Part shown: piece after piece, positions 7,070 through 16,000 of the stretch
Layout of the letters: each line of letters opens with the position of its first letter
Numbering within the stretch: position 1 is the stretch's first letter
From: Pseudomonadota bacterium
GTDB taxonomy: Bacteria; Pseudomonadota; Gammaproteobacteria; Burkholderiales; Burkholderiaceae_C
DNA length: 32,624 nucleotides
Assembly (NCBI GenBank): GCA_018240985.1
Contig: JAFEER010000258.1
Coordinates: 1-32,624, forward strand
Reading direction: 5' to 3'
Translations under genes and position numbers: made by a program
The notes under the pieces: generated by a model
The model's database searches: none
Seen by the model: only the letters and a program-made list of their open reading frames with translations
What the model was told of the DNA's origin: nothing

Positions 7070-7819
7070 ATGACACCCGACCTTCACTTGCAAGACCATG
7101 TTGCGACCATCACCCTCAGGCGCCCCGACGTGGCCAATCGTTTGGTTCCAGAGGACTTGCCCGTTCTTATCTCTCATGTCCAGCGGATCAATGAACTGGA
7201 TGATGTGCGCGTTCTGGTTCTGCGAGGGGAAGGTAAGTATTTTTGTAGTGGATATGATATATCAGAAGTTAAAGGAAGCCAGGAGAAGGGCAGCAGCTTT
7301 GGCGAAATGGTCGATGTGTTCGAGCAGTGCCGCGCGGTGACCATCGCAGTGGTTCACGGAGGCGTCTATGGCGGCGCCACCGACATGGCCTTGGCCTGCG
7401 ACTTCCGTGTCGGCACCACCGCGGCGGAAATGTTCATGCCTGCAGCGCGGCTGGGCCTGCATTTTTATCAGGCTGGGCTGGAGCGCTATGTGACCCGCCT
7501 CGGCGTGGACGCGGCCAAGCGCTTGTTTCTGACCTGCGAGCGTCTGAATGCCGCAGACATGAAGGTATGCGGATTTCTCACGCATCTGGTGGAGTCGGAT
7601 GCGCTGGACGCCACCGTGTCTGGCCTGACCGAAACCTTGAGCGCCATGGCGCCGCTGCCGCTGTTCGGCATGAAGAAGCATCTGAACCTGATTGCACGTG
7701 GGCGCCATGACCCCGAGGCCATTGCACGCGATGTCTTCCAGACGGTTCACTCCGAAGACCTGAAAGAGGGCGGTACCGCCTGGCGCGAGAAGCGCAAGCC
7801 GAAATTCAAGGGACGCTAG
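7070..7819 (+). CDS. Crotonase-fold protein lacking both hydratase glutamates
   Basis: This 249-residue crotonase-superfamily protein has the oxyanion-hole motif FCSGYDISEV and the second segment VYGGATDMALACD. The two hydratase glutamates are replaced by D105 (GGATDMA) and A125 (FMPAARLG), so it is unlikely to be a normal enoyl-CoA hydratase. The pattern with a segment like LGLHFYQAG recalls the methylmalonyl-CoA decarboxylase (ScpB/YgfG) branch and related thioesterases. ATG 7070 is used; TTG 7061 is an alternative, and neither has a Shine-Dalgarno. It leads an operon with a Bug receptor (49 bp on) and a MatB synthetase. A decarboxylase acting on the MatB product is my preferred hypothesis. 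An unusually AT-rich patch at about 7230-7280 contains another GATATATC palindrome. Confidence 0.85.
   Translation: MTPDLHLQDHVATITLRRPDVANRLVPEDLPVLISHVQRINELDDVRVLVLRGEGKYFCSGYDISEVKGSQEKGSSFGEMVDVFEQCRAVTIAVVHGGVYGGATDMALACDFRVGTTAAEMFMPAARLGLHFYQAGLERYVTRLGVDAAKRLFLTCERLNAADMKVCGFLTHLVESDALDATVSGLTETLSAMAPLPLFGMKKHLNLIARGRHDPEAIARDVFQTVHSEDLKEGGTAWREKRKPKFKGR
7255..7264. promoter_or_regulatory. Palindrome TGATATATCA inside the crotonase gene (candidate auxiliary operator)
   Basis: This is a perfect 10-bp palindrome with the same GATATATC core as the intergenic site, 214 bp downstream of it (centre to centre). It lies about 185 bp into the coding region, in an AT-rich run. It could act as a roadblock or looping site for the divergent GntR regulator. 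Confidence 0.4.
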
Positions 7820-7867
7820 TCGCGTCCTCGATAAATCACCTACCTCACCCTGAAACGGAGACAAGAC

Positions 7868-8839
7868 ATGTTCAAGAAAGCTCTGGTAGCCGCGCTGGCC
7901 GTCGCCGCAAGTGCGGCCGCGCTGGCCGATGCCTATCCTTCACGCCCGATCACCTTGATCGTTGGCTTCCCGCCAGGCGGCGGCGCCGATGCCGTGGCAC
8001 GCATCATCAGCGAAAAACTGGGCCGCGAGCTGTCTCAATCGATCGTCGTGGACAATCGGCCTGGCGCCGGCACCACGATCGCTTCGGATCTGGTGGCACG
8101 GGCCCCCGCAGACGGCTATACGCTGCTGCTCGGCAGTTCGAACCTCTATGGCTCCGACCAGCTGTTGTACAAGAGCGCCAAGTATGACGGTGTGAAGAGC
8201 TTCACGCCGATTGCGCGCTGGAGCAATTCGCCGATGCTGCTGGCCGTGAAGAAAGACTTTCCCGAGAGCTCCGTCAAGGGCTTGATGGACAGGGCGCGCA
8301 AGAACCCCGGCAAGCTGACTTATTCATCGTCGGGCACCGGCGTGGTAACGCATCTGGCGGGTGCAGCGTTTGCGCAGGCGGCGGGCATCGACATGCTGCA
8401 TGTACCGTTCAAGGGCGGCGCCCCATCGATTCAGGCCGTTGGCGCAGGCGATGTGGATATGACCTTTGGCACGCCGCCTTCCGTGCTGCCCATGGTGCAG
8501 GGCGGCAAGCTGCGGCTGATGGCCGTGACGACGGCCGATCGCTCGCCGCTGTTTCCCGAACTCCCGAGCATGAAAGAGGCGGGTATCAACGACTACGACT
8601 TCAGTCTTTGGTTTGGTCTCTATGGCCCCGCCAACCTGCCTCCGGCGGTAACGAAAAAGCTGTTCGAAGCCAGCAACCGGGTGCTCGCCGACGCGGATGT
8701 GAAGGCCAGGCTGGAGAAGCAGGGCAATGTGGCATGGCCGTTGGCTTCCTCGGAGGAGTTCAAGGGCTGGGCGATCGGTGACGGCAAGAAGTACAAGATC
8801 ATCACCGAGCGTTCGGGTGCTGCCGAGGTTACAAAGTAA
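7868..8839 (+). CDS. Bug/TctC-family periplasmic solute-binding protein
   Basis: A 323-residue orphan tricarboxylate-transporter-type receptor. It has a classical Sec signal peptide (MFKKALVAALAVAASAAALA, residues 1-20) followed by the mature start DAYPSRPITLIVGFPPGGGAD. Family motifs include VVDNRPGAGTTIASDLVA, HVPFKGGAPSIQAVGAGDVDM and FPELPSMKEAG. An RBS CGGAG at 7856-7860 precedes ATG 7868. Unlike the module 1 receptor it uses a Sec leader, and the two diverge clearly in sequence, so they probably bind different ligands. It lies between the crotonase and the second matB; the ligand is presumably the acid activated by that synthetase. Confidence 0.92.
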   Translation: MFKKALVAALAVAASAAALADAYPSRPITLIVGFPPGGGADAVARIISEKLGRELSQSIVVDNRPGAGTTIASDLVARAPADGYTLLLGSSNLYGSDQLLYKSAKYDGVKSFTPIARWSNSPMLLAVKKDFPESSVKGLMDRARKNPGKLTYSSSGTGVVTHLAGAAFAQAAGIDMLHVPFKGGAPSIQAVGAGDVDMTFGTPPSVLPMVQGGKLRLMAVTTADRSPLFPELPSMKEAGINDYDFSLWFGLYGPANLPPAVTKKLFEASNRVLADADVKARLEKQGNVAWPLASSEEFKGWAIGDGKKYKIITERSGAAEVTK

Positions 8840-8909
8840 GTTCCTGGTGTGCCCGATGGCGGGCGGTTCCTTGGGCGCCCATGATTTTTGTGATTTGAAA
8901 AAGGTTTAT

Positions 8910-10466
8910 ATGTCCGATAGCAATCTGTTTGTGGCGCTGCGCGCTGCGTTTCCTGCCGATCTGGACGAAATCGCCGTTGAGGCGGTATCGCCGCATGGGC
9001 AGGCACTGCATTACGCATGGGGCGATCTGGATCGGATGAGCGCACGTATCGCAAACCTGCTGGCTTCGCTGGATCTGCCCCAGGGCAGCCGCATCGCCGT
9101 ACAGGTCGAGAAGTCCGTAGAGGCCATGACGCTGTACTTGGCGACGCTGCGTGCCGGCCATGTGTTCCTGCCGCTCAATACCGCCTATCAGAGCGCTGAG
9201 ATCGAATATTTCGTCGGCAACGCCGAACCTGCCGTTGTGGTGTGCACGCCAAAGAACCTGGGCTGGGTTTCCGCGATTGCGGCCTCGGCGGGCGCCGCCC
9301 ATGTTTTTACCCTTGGCGAAGATCGTGATGGCAGTTTGCTCGAGCGCGCGGCGCACTTTGACGACCTGCATGTCCCTGTGGAGAAGCAGGCCGATGAGCT
9401 TGCGGCGATCCTCTACACCAGCGGCACGACGGGGCGCAGCAAGGGGGCCATGCTGTCGCACGGCAACCTGCTCACGAATGCGCGGATGCTCAAGGATTAT
9501 TGGGGTTGGAAGGCTGGTGATGTGCTCATCCACGCACTGCCCATCTTCCATGCGCATGGCCTGTTCGTGGCCATCCACGGCGCGCTGCTCAATGGCAGCA
9601 AGATCATCTGGTTTCCCAAGTTCGATCCCAAGGCAGCCATCGCTGCCATGCCGCGCGCTACCGTGTTCATGGGCGTGCCCACGCTCTATGTGCGCATGCT
9701 GGCCGAGGCAGCGCTGACCAAGGAGGCGGCCAGCCACATGCGCCTATTCATCTCGGGCTCGGCGCCGCTGCTCATCGAGACCTTCAAGGAATGGCAGGAG
9801 CGCACCGGCCACACTATCCTGGAGCGTTACGGCATGAGCGAGACCACCATGCTGACTTCCAATCCCTATAGCGCCGATGAGCGCTTTGGTGGGCAGGACG
9901 AGCGCCGCGGCTCCACCGTAGGCTTTCCGCTGCCCGGCGTGGATCTGCGCGTGGCCGACGATGCGGGCAAGGAATTGCCCGTAGGTGAGATTGGCAATAT
10001 CCAGGTCAAAGGCCCGAACATTTTCAAGGGCTACTGGCGCATGCCCGAGAAGACGGCGGAGGAGTTCAGCGCCGATGGTTGGTTCAAGACCGGCGACGTC
10101 GGCCGGGTGGACGAGCGCGGCTACGTGAGCATCGTGGGCCGCAGCAAGGACTTGATCATCAGCGGCGGCTACAACGTCTACCCGGCCGAGATCGAGGGCT
10201 ACATCAACGACATGCCCGGCGTGGCCGAGAGCGCCCTGGTCGGCGTGCCGCACCCGGACTTTGGCGAGGTGGGCGTGGCGGTAGTGATCGCCAAGCCCGG
10301 TGCCAAGCTGGACGGCGAGGCCATCATCGCCGCTCTCAAGAGCCAGTTGGCCAACTTCAAGATCCCCAAGCGCTGCTTCGTGGCCACCGAACTGCCGCGC
10401 AACACCATGGGCAAGGTGCAGAAGAACCTGCTGCGGGATCAGTACAAGGGCTTGTTTGTGGCCTGA
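8910..10466 (+). CDS. matB: Malonyl-CoA synthetase (acyl-CoA synthetase), copy 2
   Basis: A second ANL-family malonyl-CoA synthetase-like enzyme of 518 residues. The P-loop is YTSGTTGRSKG (169-179), the adenylate segment WFKTGDVG and the catalytic K502 (NTMGKVQKN). ATG 8910 follows AAAAAGG at 8898-8904; the longer open frame upstream overlaps the Bug gene and is not used. The first half differs clearly in codons from copy 1, while from about 10079 to 10440 the two are about 98% identical (some 8 differences in 360 bases by eye). That contrast points to recent recombination. Substrate could be malonate or a C2-substituted malonate. A strong terminator follows 21 bp after the stop. Confidence 0.92.
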   Translation: MSDSNLFVALRAAFPADLDEIAVEAVSPHGQALHYAWGDLDRMSARIANLLASLDLPQGSRIAVQVEKSVEAMTLYLATLRAGHVFLPLNTAYQSAEIEYFVGNAEPAVVVCTPKNLGWVSAIAASAGAAHVFTLGEDRDGSLLERAAHFDDLHVPVEKQADELAAILYTSGTTGRSKGAMLSHGNLLTNARMLKDYWGWKAGDVLIHALPIFHAHGLFVAIHGALLNGSKIIWFPKFDPKAAIAAMPRATVFMGVPTLYVRMLAEAALTKEAASHMRLFISGSAPLLIETFKEWQERTGHTILERYGMSETTMLTSNPYSADERFGGQDERRGSTVGFPLPGVDLRVADDAGKELPVGEIGNIQVKGPNIFKGYWRMPEKTAEEFSADGWFKTGDVGRVDERGYVSIVGRSKDLIISGGYNVYPAEIEGYINDMPGVAESALVGVPHPDFGEVGVAVVIAKPGAKLDGEAIIAALKSQLANFKIPKRCFVATELPRNTMGKVQKNLLRDQYKGLFVA

Positions 10467-10487
10467 ACGGGCCTGGCAGCAGACAAA

Positions 10488-10517
10488 GCAAAAAGGCGGC
10501 CCAGGCCGCCTTTTTGC
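10488..10517. terminator. Intrinsic terminator, bidirectional, after the second matB
   Basis: GCAAAAAGGCGGC (10488-10500) and GCCGCCTTTTTGC (10505-10517) form a perfect 13-bp stem with loop CCAG. The A-run and T-run flank a GC core, so it can stop transcription from matB on the + strand and from uspA on the - strand. Confidence 0.9.
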
Positions 10518-10518
10518 T

Positions 10519-10573
10519 ATTTTATCAATAGCTATCAGCGCTTTGCAGTAAAGCGTTTGCGGCTTGTTTTGAA
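10519..10573. repeat. Short palindromic element, copy D, downstream of uspA
   Basis: ATAGCTATCAGCGCTTT...AAAGCG matches copy C in btuD (ATAGCTGTCAGCGCTTG...AAGCGC). It lies between the terminator and the stop codon of uspA and codes for nothing visible. It belongs with copies A (4512-4572) and B (29660-29722). Confidence 0.5.
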
Positions 10574-10574
10574 T

Positions 10575-11018
10575 CTATCGCAGCACAAGCACTGGAATGT
10601 GCGAGTGCGTCAGCACATGCTGCGTCTCGCTGCCCAGCAGCAGGCGCTTGATGCCCTTGCGGCCGTGCGAGGCCATGACGATCAGGTCGCAATTGTGCTT
10701 TTTGGCGGCCGCGATCACGGCCTCGGCGATCAGGTCTGACTTGACCACGACGGCCTTGACGCTCACGCCCTCGTCGGAGCCGCGCGCCTTGACCTTGTTC
10801 ACCAGCGTCTGTGCCGCTTCGCTCCACTGCTTCTCGATGCGCTTGATGTCTGCGACCTCGACGGGCAGGGTGCCGTCGAAATAGTTGCGCGGGTAACGCG
10901 GCACCACCTTCAGGGCAATCACCGATGCGCCCATCAGGCCTGCCAGCGACAGGCCGCTTTCCACGGCCATGTCTGACAGTTGGGAACCGTCAGTGGCGAT
11001 CAGTATGCGTTTGTACAT
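10575..11018 (-). CDS. Universal stress protein, UspA family
   Basis: A 147-residue single-domain universal stress protein. It starts MYKRILIATDGS, the usual first strand and loop. Near the C-terminus it carries the ATP-binding pattern in MASHGRKGIKRLLLGSET (G-x2-G...G-S), followed by the last strand IPVLVLR, so it is of the nucleotide-binding type. AGGAGA at 11023-11028 (complement) is a good RBS. An Fnr box at 11081-11094 is centred about 41 bp before a candidate start site near 11047 (complement), with TATGCT as -10. Low-oxygen induction by the Fnr protein at 19203 is therefore likely, as known for Usp proteins in Anr/Fnr regulons. Confidence 0.93.
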   Translation of the reverse strand: MYKRILIATDGSQLSDMAVESGLSLAGLMGASVIALKVVPRYPRNYFDGTLPVEVADIKRIEKQWSEAAQTLVNKVKARGSDEGVSVKAVVVKSDLIAEAVIAAAKKHNCDLIVMASHGRKGIKRLLLGSETQHVLTHSHIPVLVLR

Positions 11019-11080
11019 GCGTTTCTCCTAATATTTTGGTGGGTTGATGAACAAGCATAGGATAGTCCACACCGCTCATC

Positions 11081-11094
11081 TTGATTCATGTCAA
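11081..11094. promoter_or_regulatory. Fnr/Anr box TTGATTCATGTCAA, shared by uspA and ccoI
   Basis: The site matches TTGAT-N4-ATCAA with one changed base (GTCAA). Candidate -10 hexamers lie on both sides: TATGCT for uspA (complement of 11054-11059) and GATAAT for ccoI (11116-11121). Each places the box near -41, the class II activation position, so one box could serve both promoters. Confidence 0.75.
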
Positions 11095-11130
11095 TTTCAG
11101 GTCTCGAGCAATAAGGATAATTCTCGATCT

Positions 11131-13521
11131 ATGTCAAACAAACCTCCCGGTCTTTTGACGGCCGCTGATGAAGCGGTTGCGCCCGATGCTGCCACGCTAC
11201 TGGATGACCCGCAAGAGTGGGCAGCCTTTGGCAGACCGCATGGAAAGGCTGCCGCGCAACCACTGCCGCCGACGGAAACCGCCTGGGAGTCCCATGTGGT
11301 GCTGGAGGGTATGCACTGTGCCGCCTGCGCGCTGACCATCGAGGATGCCCTGCGCCGGGTGCCTGGGGTGAGCGATGTGGACGTGAGCGCCGCCACGCGC
11401 CGGGCGCGCGTGGTCTGGAACCCGGTGCAGGTGCTGCCATCGCAATGGATGGAGGCGGTGCGCAAGGCCGGTTATAGACCGATTCCGGCGCTGGACGCAT
11501 TGGCACGCGAGGAGCGCCGGCGCGAGAACCGCCGCGCCCTGTGGCGCTGGCTGGTGGCCGGTTTTTGCATGATGCAGGTCATGATGTACGCATGGCCTGC
11601 CTACCAGGCCATGCCTGGTGACCTGAGCTTCGAGATGGAGCAATTGCTGCGCTGGGCCTCCTGGGTCATCAGCCTGCCGGTGGTGCTGTTTGCCTGCGGG
11701 CCGTTCTTCTCCAGTGCGCTGCGCGATTTGCGCCAGCGCAGCGTGAGCATGGATCTGCCTGTGGCTCTGGGCATGCTGATCACTTTCGTGGTGAGCATGC
11801 TGGGCACGTTCGATCCCACTGGGCCGTTTGGGCGCGAGGTGTATTACGACTCGCTCACCATGTTCGTGTTCTTCCTGCTCACCGGCCGCTGGCTGGAATT
11901 GCGCCTGCGCGACCGTACCGCGGGGGCATTGGAGGCAGTCATGAACCGCCTGCCCGACAGCGTGGAGCGGCGCATGGCGGCAGGCGGCTTCGAGCGCGTG
12001 GCCACTCGGCGCCTGCAACTGGGCGATGTGGTGCGGGTGTTGCCTGGCGAGGCCTTCCCGGCCGATGGGTGCGTCCTCAGCGGGTCTACGCAGGCAGATG
12101 AGGCCTTGTTGACGGGTGAATCCAAGCCGGTGGCCAAGCGGCCCGGCAGCACGGTGACCGCCGGCAGCTACAACCTGCGCAGCACGGTCGAGGTGACGGT
12201 GCAGGCACTGGGCGCCCAGACGCGCTTTGGTCAGATCGTGGCGCTGATGGAAAGTGCCTCGCTGCAAAAACCGCGTCTGGCGCAACTGGCCGACCGGGTG
12301 GCGCGCCCGTTCCTGGTCGGCGTATTGCTTGCCGCCGCACTTGCGGTTGTCTGGTGGTGGCCTACCGATCCCAGCCACGCCTTGATGGTGGCCGTGGCGG
12401 TGTTGGTGGTCACCTGCCCTTGCGCGCTGTCTCTGGCCACGCCGGTGGCCATGCTGACGGCTGCCGGTACGCTGGCGCGCAAGGGGGTGCTGGTGCGCAA
12501 CCTGCAGGCGCTGGAGGCGCTGGCGACGGTGGATACCGTGGTGTTCGACAAGACCGGCACGCTCACGCGTGACCGGTTGGCGGTCGTCGATACGCGGGTG
12601 GCACCTGGGGCGGGGCTCACGCCCGGGCAAGCCTTGAGCCTGGCCGCAATGCTGGCCCGGCATTCGCTGCATCCGGTGTCGCGTGCCTTGGTTGCGGCTG
12701 CCGAGACCTTGCCGCGGCTTGATGCGAGTTGGCGCCTGGATGCGGTTGAGGAATTGGCTGGCGCGGGTTTGCAAGCGCAGGCAACCTGGGAGGGGCATGG
12801 GCAGGTGCTGCTGCGCCTGGGTTCGGCAGCGCACGCGCGCGTGCCGGCGGACGAGGGCGCGCAGCAGCAGGTGGTGCTGTCGCTAGAGCAGGCCGGGCAG
12901 GTGAGTGAGCTGGCGCGCTTTGACCTGAGTGAAGAACTGCGCCCCGAGACGCCGGCCGTGGTGCAGCAATTGCGGGCGGCGGGCATCACAGTGGAATTGT
13001 TGTCGGGCGATCATGGCCTGGCCGTGCAGCGTGTGGCTGGGCTGACAGGCATCCAGGCGGCACGCGGCGGCTGCTCGCCACAGGACAAATTGCAGCATCT
13101 GCAGGCCTTGCAGGCGCAGGGACACAAAGTCGCCATGGTGGGGGATGGCCTCAATGATGGGCCGGTGTTGACTGGTGCTGACGCTTCTCTGACTTTTGGC
13201 AAATCCGTTGCGTTGGCGCAATCCCGTTCTGACATCGTTGTTTTGGGTGACAATCTTGCACTCGTGAGCCAGACCGTTTTGGTGGCGCGTCGCACCATGC
13301 ATATCGTGCGTCAGAACCTGTGGTGGGCCGCTGGTTACAACGCCGTGGGCGTGCCCCTGGCCATTGCGGGCTACATGCCCGCCTGGCTGGCCGGGTTGGG
13401 CATGGCGCTGAGCTCGCTGCTGGTGGTTTTGAATGCTGCGCGCCTGACGCGCACCGGGGGCCGTGACGTTGCCAGTGCCGCTGTGGCGACCTCGGGGCAA
13501 GAGGCTATGGGAGTTGCCTGA
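11131..13521 (+). CDS. ccoI: Copper-translocating P-type ATPase for cbb3 oxidase assembly
   Basis: A membrane P1B-type ATPase supplying copper for CcoN maturation. The 796 residues contain an N-terminal metal-binding domain with C63-A-A-C66 in GMHCAACAL, the TGES loop (328-331), the transmembrane metal site C429-P-C431, the phosphorylated D473 in DKTGTLT, the HP motif in HSLHPVSR and the hinge GDGLND (671-676). About eight membrane helices are apparent. ATG 11131 is chosen because the longer frame from 11044 runs through the Fnr box; AAGGA at 11113-11117 is rather far away, and the predicted start site near 11128 would leave almost no leader. ccoS follows 2 bp after the stop. The single N-terminal CxxC and the ccoS-ccoNOQP neighbours favour CcoI over CopA. 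Confidence 0.93.
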   Translation: MSNKPPGLLTAADEAVAPDAATLLDDPQEWAAFGRPHGKAAAQPLPPTETAWESHVVLEGMHCAACALTIEDALRRVPGVSDVDVSAATRRARVVWNPVQVLPSQWMEAVRKAGYRPIPALDALAREERRRENRRALWRWLVAGFCMMQVMMYAWPAYQAMPGDLSFEMEQLLRWASWVISLPVVLFACGPFFSSALRDLRQRSVSMDLPVALGMLITFVVSMLGTFDPTGPFGREVYYDSLTMFVFFLLTGRWLELRLRDRTAGALEAVMNRLPDSVERRMAAGGFERVATRRLQLGDVVRVLPGEAFPADGCVLSGSTQADEALLTGESKPVAKRPGSTVTAGSYNLRSTVEVTVQALGAQTRFGQIVALMESASLQKPRLAQLADRVARPFLVGVLLAAALAVVWWWPTDPSHALMVAVAVLVVTCPCALSLATPVAMLTAAGTLARKGVLVRNLQALEALATVDTVVFDKTGTLTRDRLAVVDTRVAPGAGLTPGQALSLAAMLARHSLHPVSRALVAAAETLPRLDASWRLDAVEELAGAGLQAQATWEGHGQVLLRLGSAAHARVPADEGAQQQVVLSLEQAGQVSELARFDLSEELRPETPAVVQQLRAAGITVELLSGDHGLAVQRVAGLTGIQAARGGCSPQDKLQHLQALQAQGHKVAMVGDGLNDGPVLTGADASLTFGKSVALAQSRSDIVVLGDNLALVSQTVLVARRTMHIVRQNLWWAAGYNAVGVPLAIAGYMPAWLAGLGMALSSLLVVLNAARLTRTGGRDVASAAVATSGQEAMGVA

Positions 13522-13523
13522 TC

Positions 13524-13661
13524 ATGGACATCTTGTATTTGTTGATTCCGTTGTCCGTCGTGCTGGTGCTGTTCGTGCTGGCCGGCCTGTGGTGGGCGGT
13601 CTACCAAGGACAATTCGAAAACGTCGAACAAGAGGGGGAGCGCATATTAAGGAGTGATTGA
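13524..13661 (+). CDS. ccoS: Cbb3-type oxidase assembly protein CcoS
   Basis: A 45-residue protein with one N-terminal membrane helix (ILYLLIPLSVVLVLFVLAGLWWAV, about 3-26) and a short acidic tail (FENVEQEGERILRSD) typical of CcoS, which is needed to insert heme and copper cofactors into CcoN. It starts 2 bp after the ccoI stop. Its own stop codon (13659-13661) overlaps an Fnr-like box that probably drives ccoN. Confidence 0.9.
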   Translation: MDILYLLIPLSVVLVLFVLAGLWWAVYQGQFENVEQEGERILRSD

Positions 13662-13671
13662 CAATGCTCAA
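13658..13671 (+). promoter_or_regulatory. Fnr-like box TTGACAATGCTCAA upstream of ccoN
   Basis: It keeps the TTGA-N6-TCAA core with two changes from TTGAT-N4-ATCAA. It overlaps the ccoS stop codon and lies 55 bp before the ccoN start. A possible -10 TATTCT is at 13701-13706, which would put the box near -48, slightly further than the usual -41.5. It suggests a second promoter so that structural subunits are made in excess over ccoIS. Confidence 0.6.
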
Positions 13672-13726
13672 TAACCCTAATGTGTGTCCGGTTGAAACTG
13701 TATTCTGTTTAGCAACGAGGTAACCG

Positions 13727-15166
<1,440 letters not shown>

Positions 15167-15185
15167 GGTTTGAGGAAATTTGTCG

Positions 15186-15818
15186 ATGTCTAACGTACCC
15201 AATCAAACGAACTCAGGCTTCACCCACGAAAAGGTGGAAACCAACAACTTCCTGATGATTGTGCTGATCCTGCTGGTCGTCGCAATGGGGGGGCTGGTGG
15301 AAATCGTTCCACTGTTCTTTCAGAAGTCGACCACGGAGCCGGTTCAGGGCCTCAAGCCCTATACGGCTTTGCAACTGGCCGGACGCGATGTCTATCAGCG
15401 TGAAGGTTGCTATAACTGCCACTCGCAGATGATCCGTCCGTTTCGCTCCGAGACACTGCGTTACGGCCACTACTCGGTCGCAGGCGAATTCGTCTATGAC
15501 CACCCGTTCCAGTGGGGCTCCAAGCGTACCGGCCCGGATCTGCACCGCGTGGGCGGCAAGTACAGCGATGAATGGCACCGCATTCACCTGAACAACCCGC
15601 GCGATGTGGTGCCGGAGTCGAATATGCCGGCCTACTCCTGGTTGGAAAAAACCAAGGTGGACGCCGCCAGCATGGCACCCCATATGCGTGCCCTGCGCCG
15701 TGTAGGGGTTCCTTATACGGATGAGGAAATCGCTGGTGCTGCCGAGGCCGTAAATGGCAAGACCGAGATGGAGGCGGTAATCGCCTACCTCCAGGTGCTC
15801 GGCACGGCAATCAAGTAA
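15186..15818 (+). CDS. ccoO: Cbb3-type cytochrome c oxidase subunit II (mono-heme c)
   Basis: A 210-residue membrane-anchored cytochrome c with one N-terminal helix (about 22-45). The heme c site is C75-Y-N-C78-H79 and the likely sixth ligand is M147 in [10 protein letters not shown]. It passes electrons to CcoN. ATG 15186 follows GAGG at 15172-15175; an in-frame TTG at 15180 is rejected. The sequence [19 protein letters not shown] is a CcoO hallmark. Confidence 0.97.
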   Translation: MSNVPNQTNSGFTHEKVETNNFLMIVLILLVVAMGGLVEIVPLFFQKSTTEPVQGLKPYTALQLAGRDVYQREGCYNCHSQMIRPFRSETLRYGHYSVAGEFVYDHPFQWGSKRTGPDLHRVGGKYSDEWHRIHLNNPRDVVPESNMPAYSWLEKTKVDAASMAPHMRALRRVGVPYTDEEIAGAAEAVNGKTEMEAVIAYLQVLGTAIK

Positions 15819-15830
15819 AGAGGGCTGGCC

Positions 15831-15971
15831 ATGGACATCACCACCATGCGTATCGTGGTCACGCTGATTTCGCTGGCGTGCTTTCTGGGCATCTGGTACT
15901 GGGCCTACATGGCCCGTAACCGGGCCCGATTCGATGAGGCAGCACAGCTGCCCTTCGCGAACGACGATTAA
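15831..15971 (+). CDS. ccoQ: Cbb3-type oxidase small subunit CcoQ
   Basis: A 46-residue protein with one membrane helix (about 8-28, ending GIWYWAYM) and a charged tail (ARNRARFDEAAQLPFANDD) characteristic of CcoQ/FixQ, which stabilises the cbb3 complex. ATG 15831 is preceded by AGAGGG at about 15819-15824. It sits in the expected place between ccoO and ccoP. Confidence 0.92.
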   Translation: MDITTMRIVVTLISLACFLGIWYWAYMARNRARFDEAAQLPFANDD

Positions 15972-16000
15972 TTGCTCCAACCGATACCAAGAGAATATCT

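Noticed and set aside
11044-11130. Upstream start for ccoI
   Set aside because: This part contains the Fnr box and promoter elements and adds residues with no similarity to CcoI.
11197-12834. Long minus-strand open frame opposite ccoI (545 codons)
   Set aside because: Gln/His/Arg-rich shadow translation of a clear P-type ATPase; no motif of its own. The same applies to long antisense frames opposite malonyl-CoA decarboxylase, matB, ccoN, the GGDEF-EAL gene and the btu operon.
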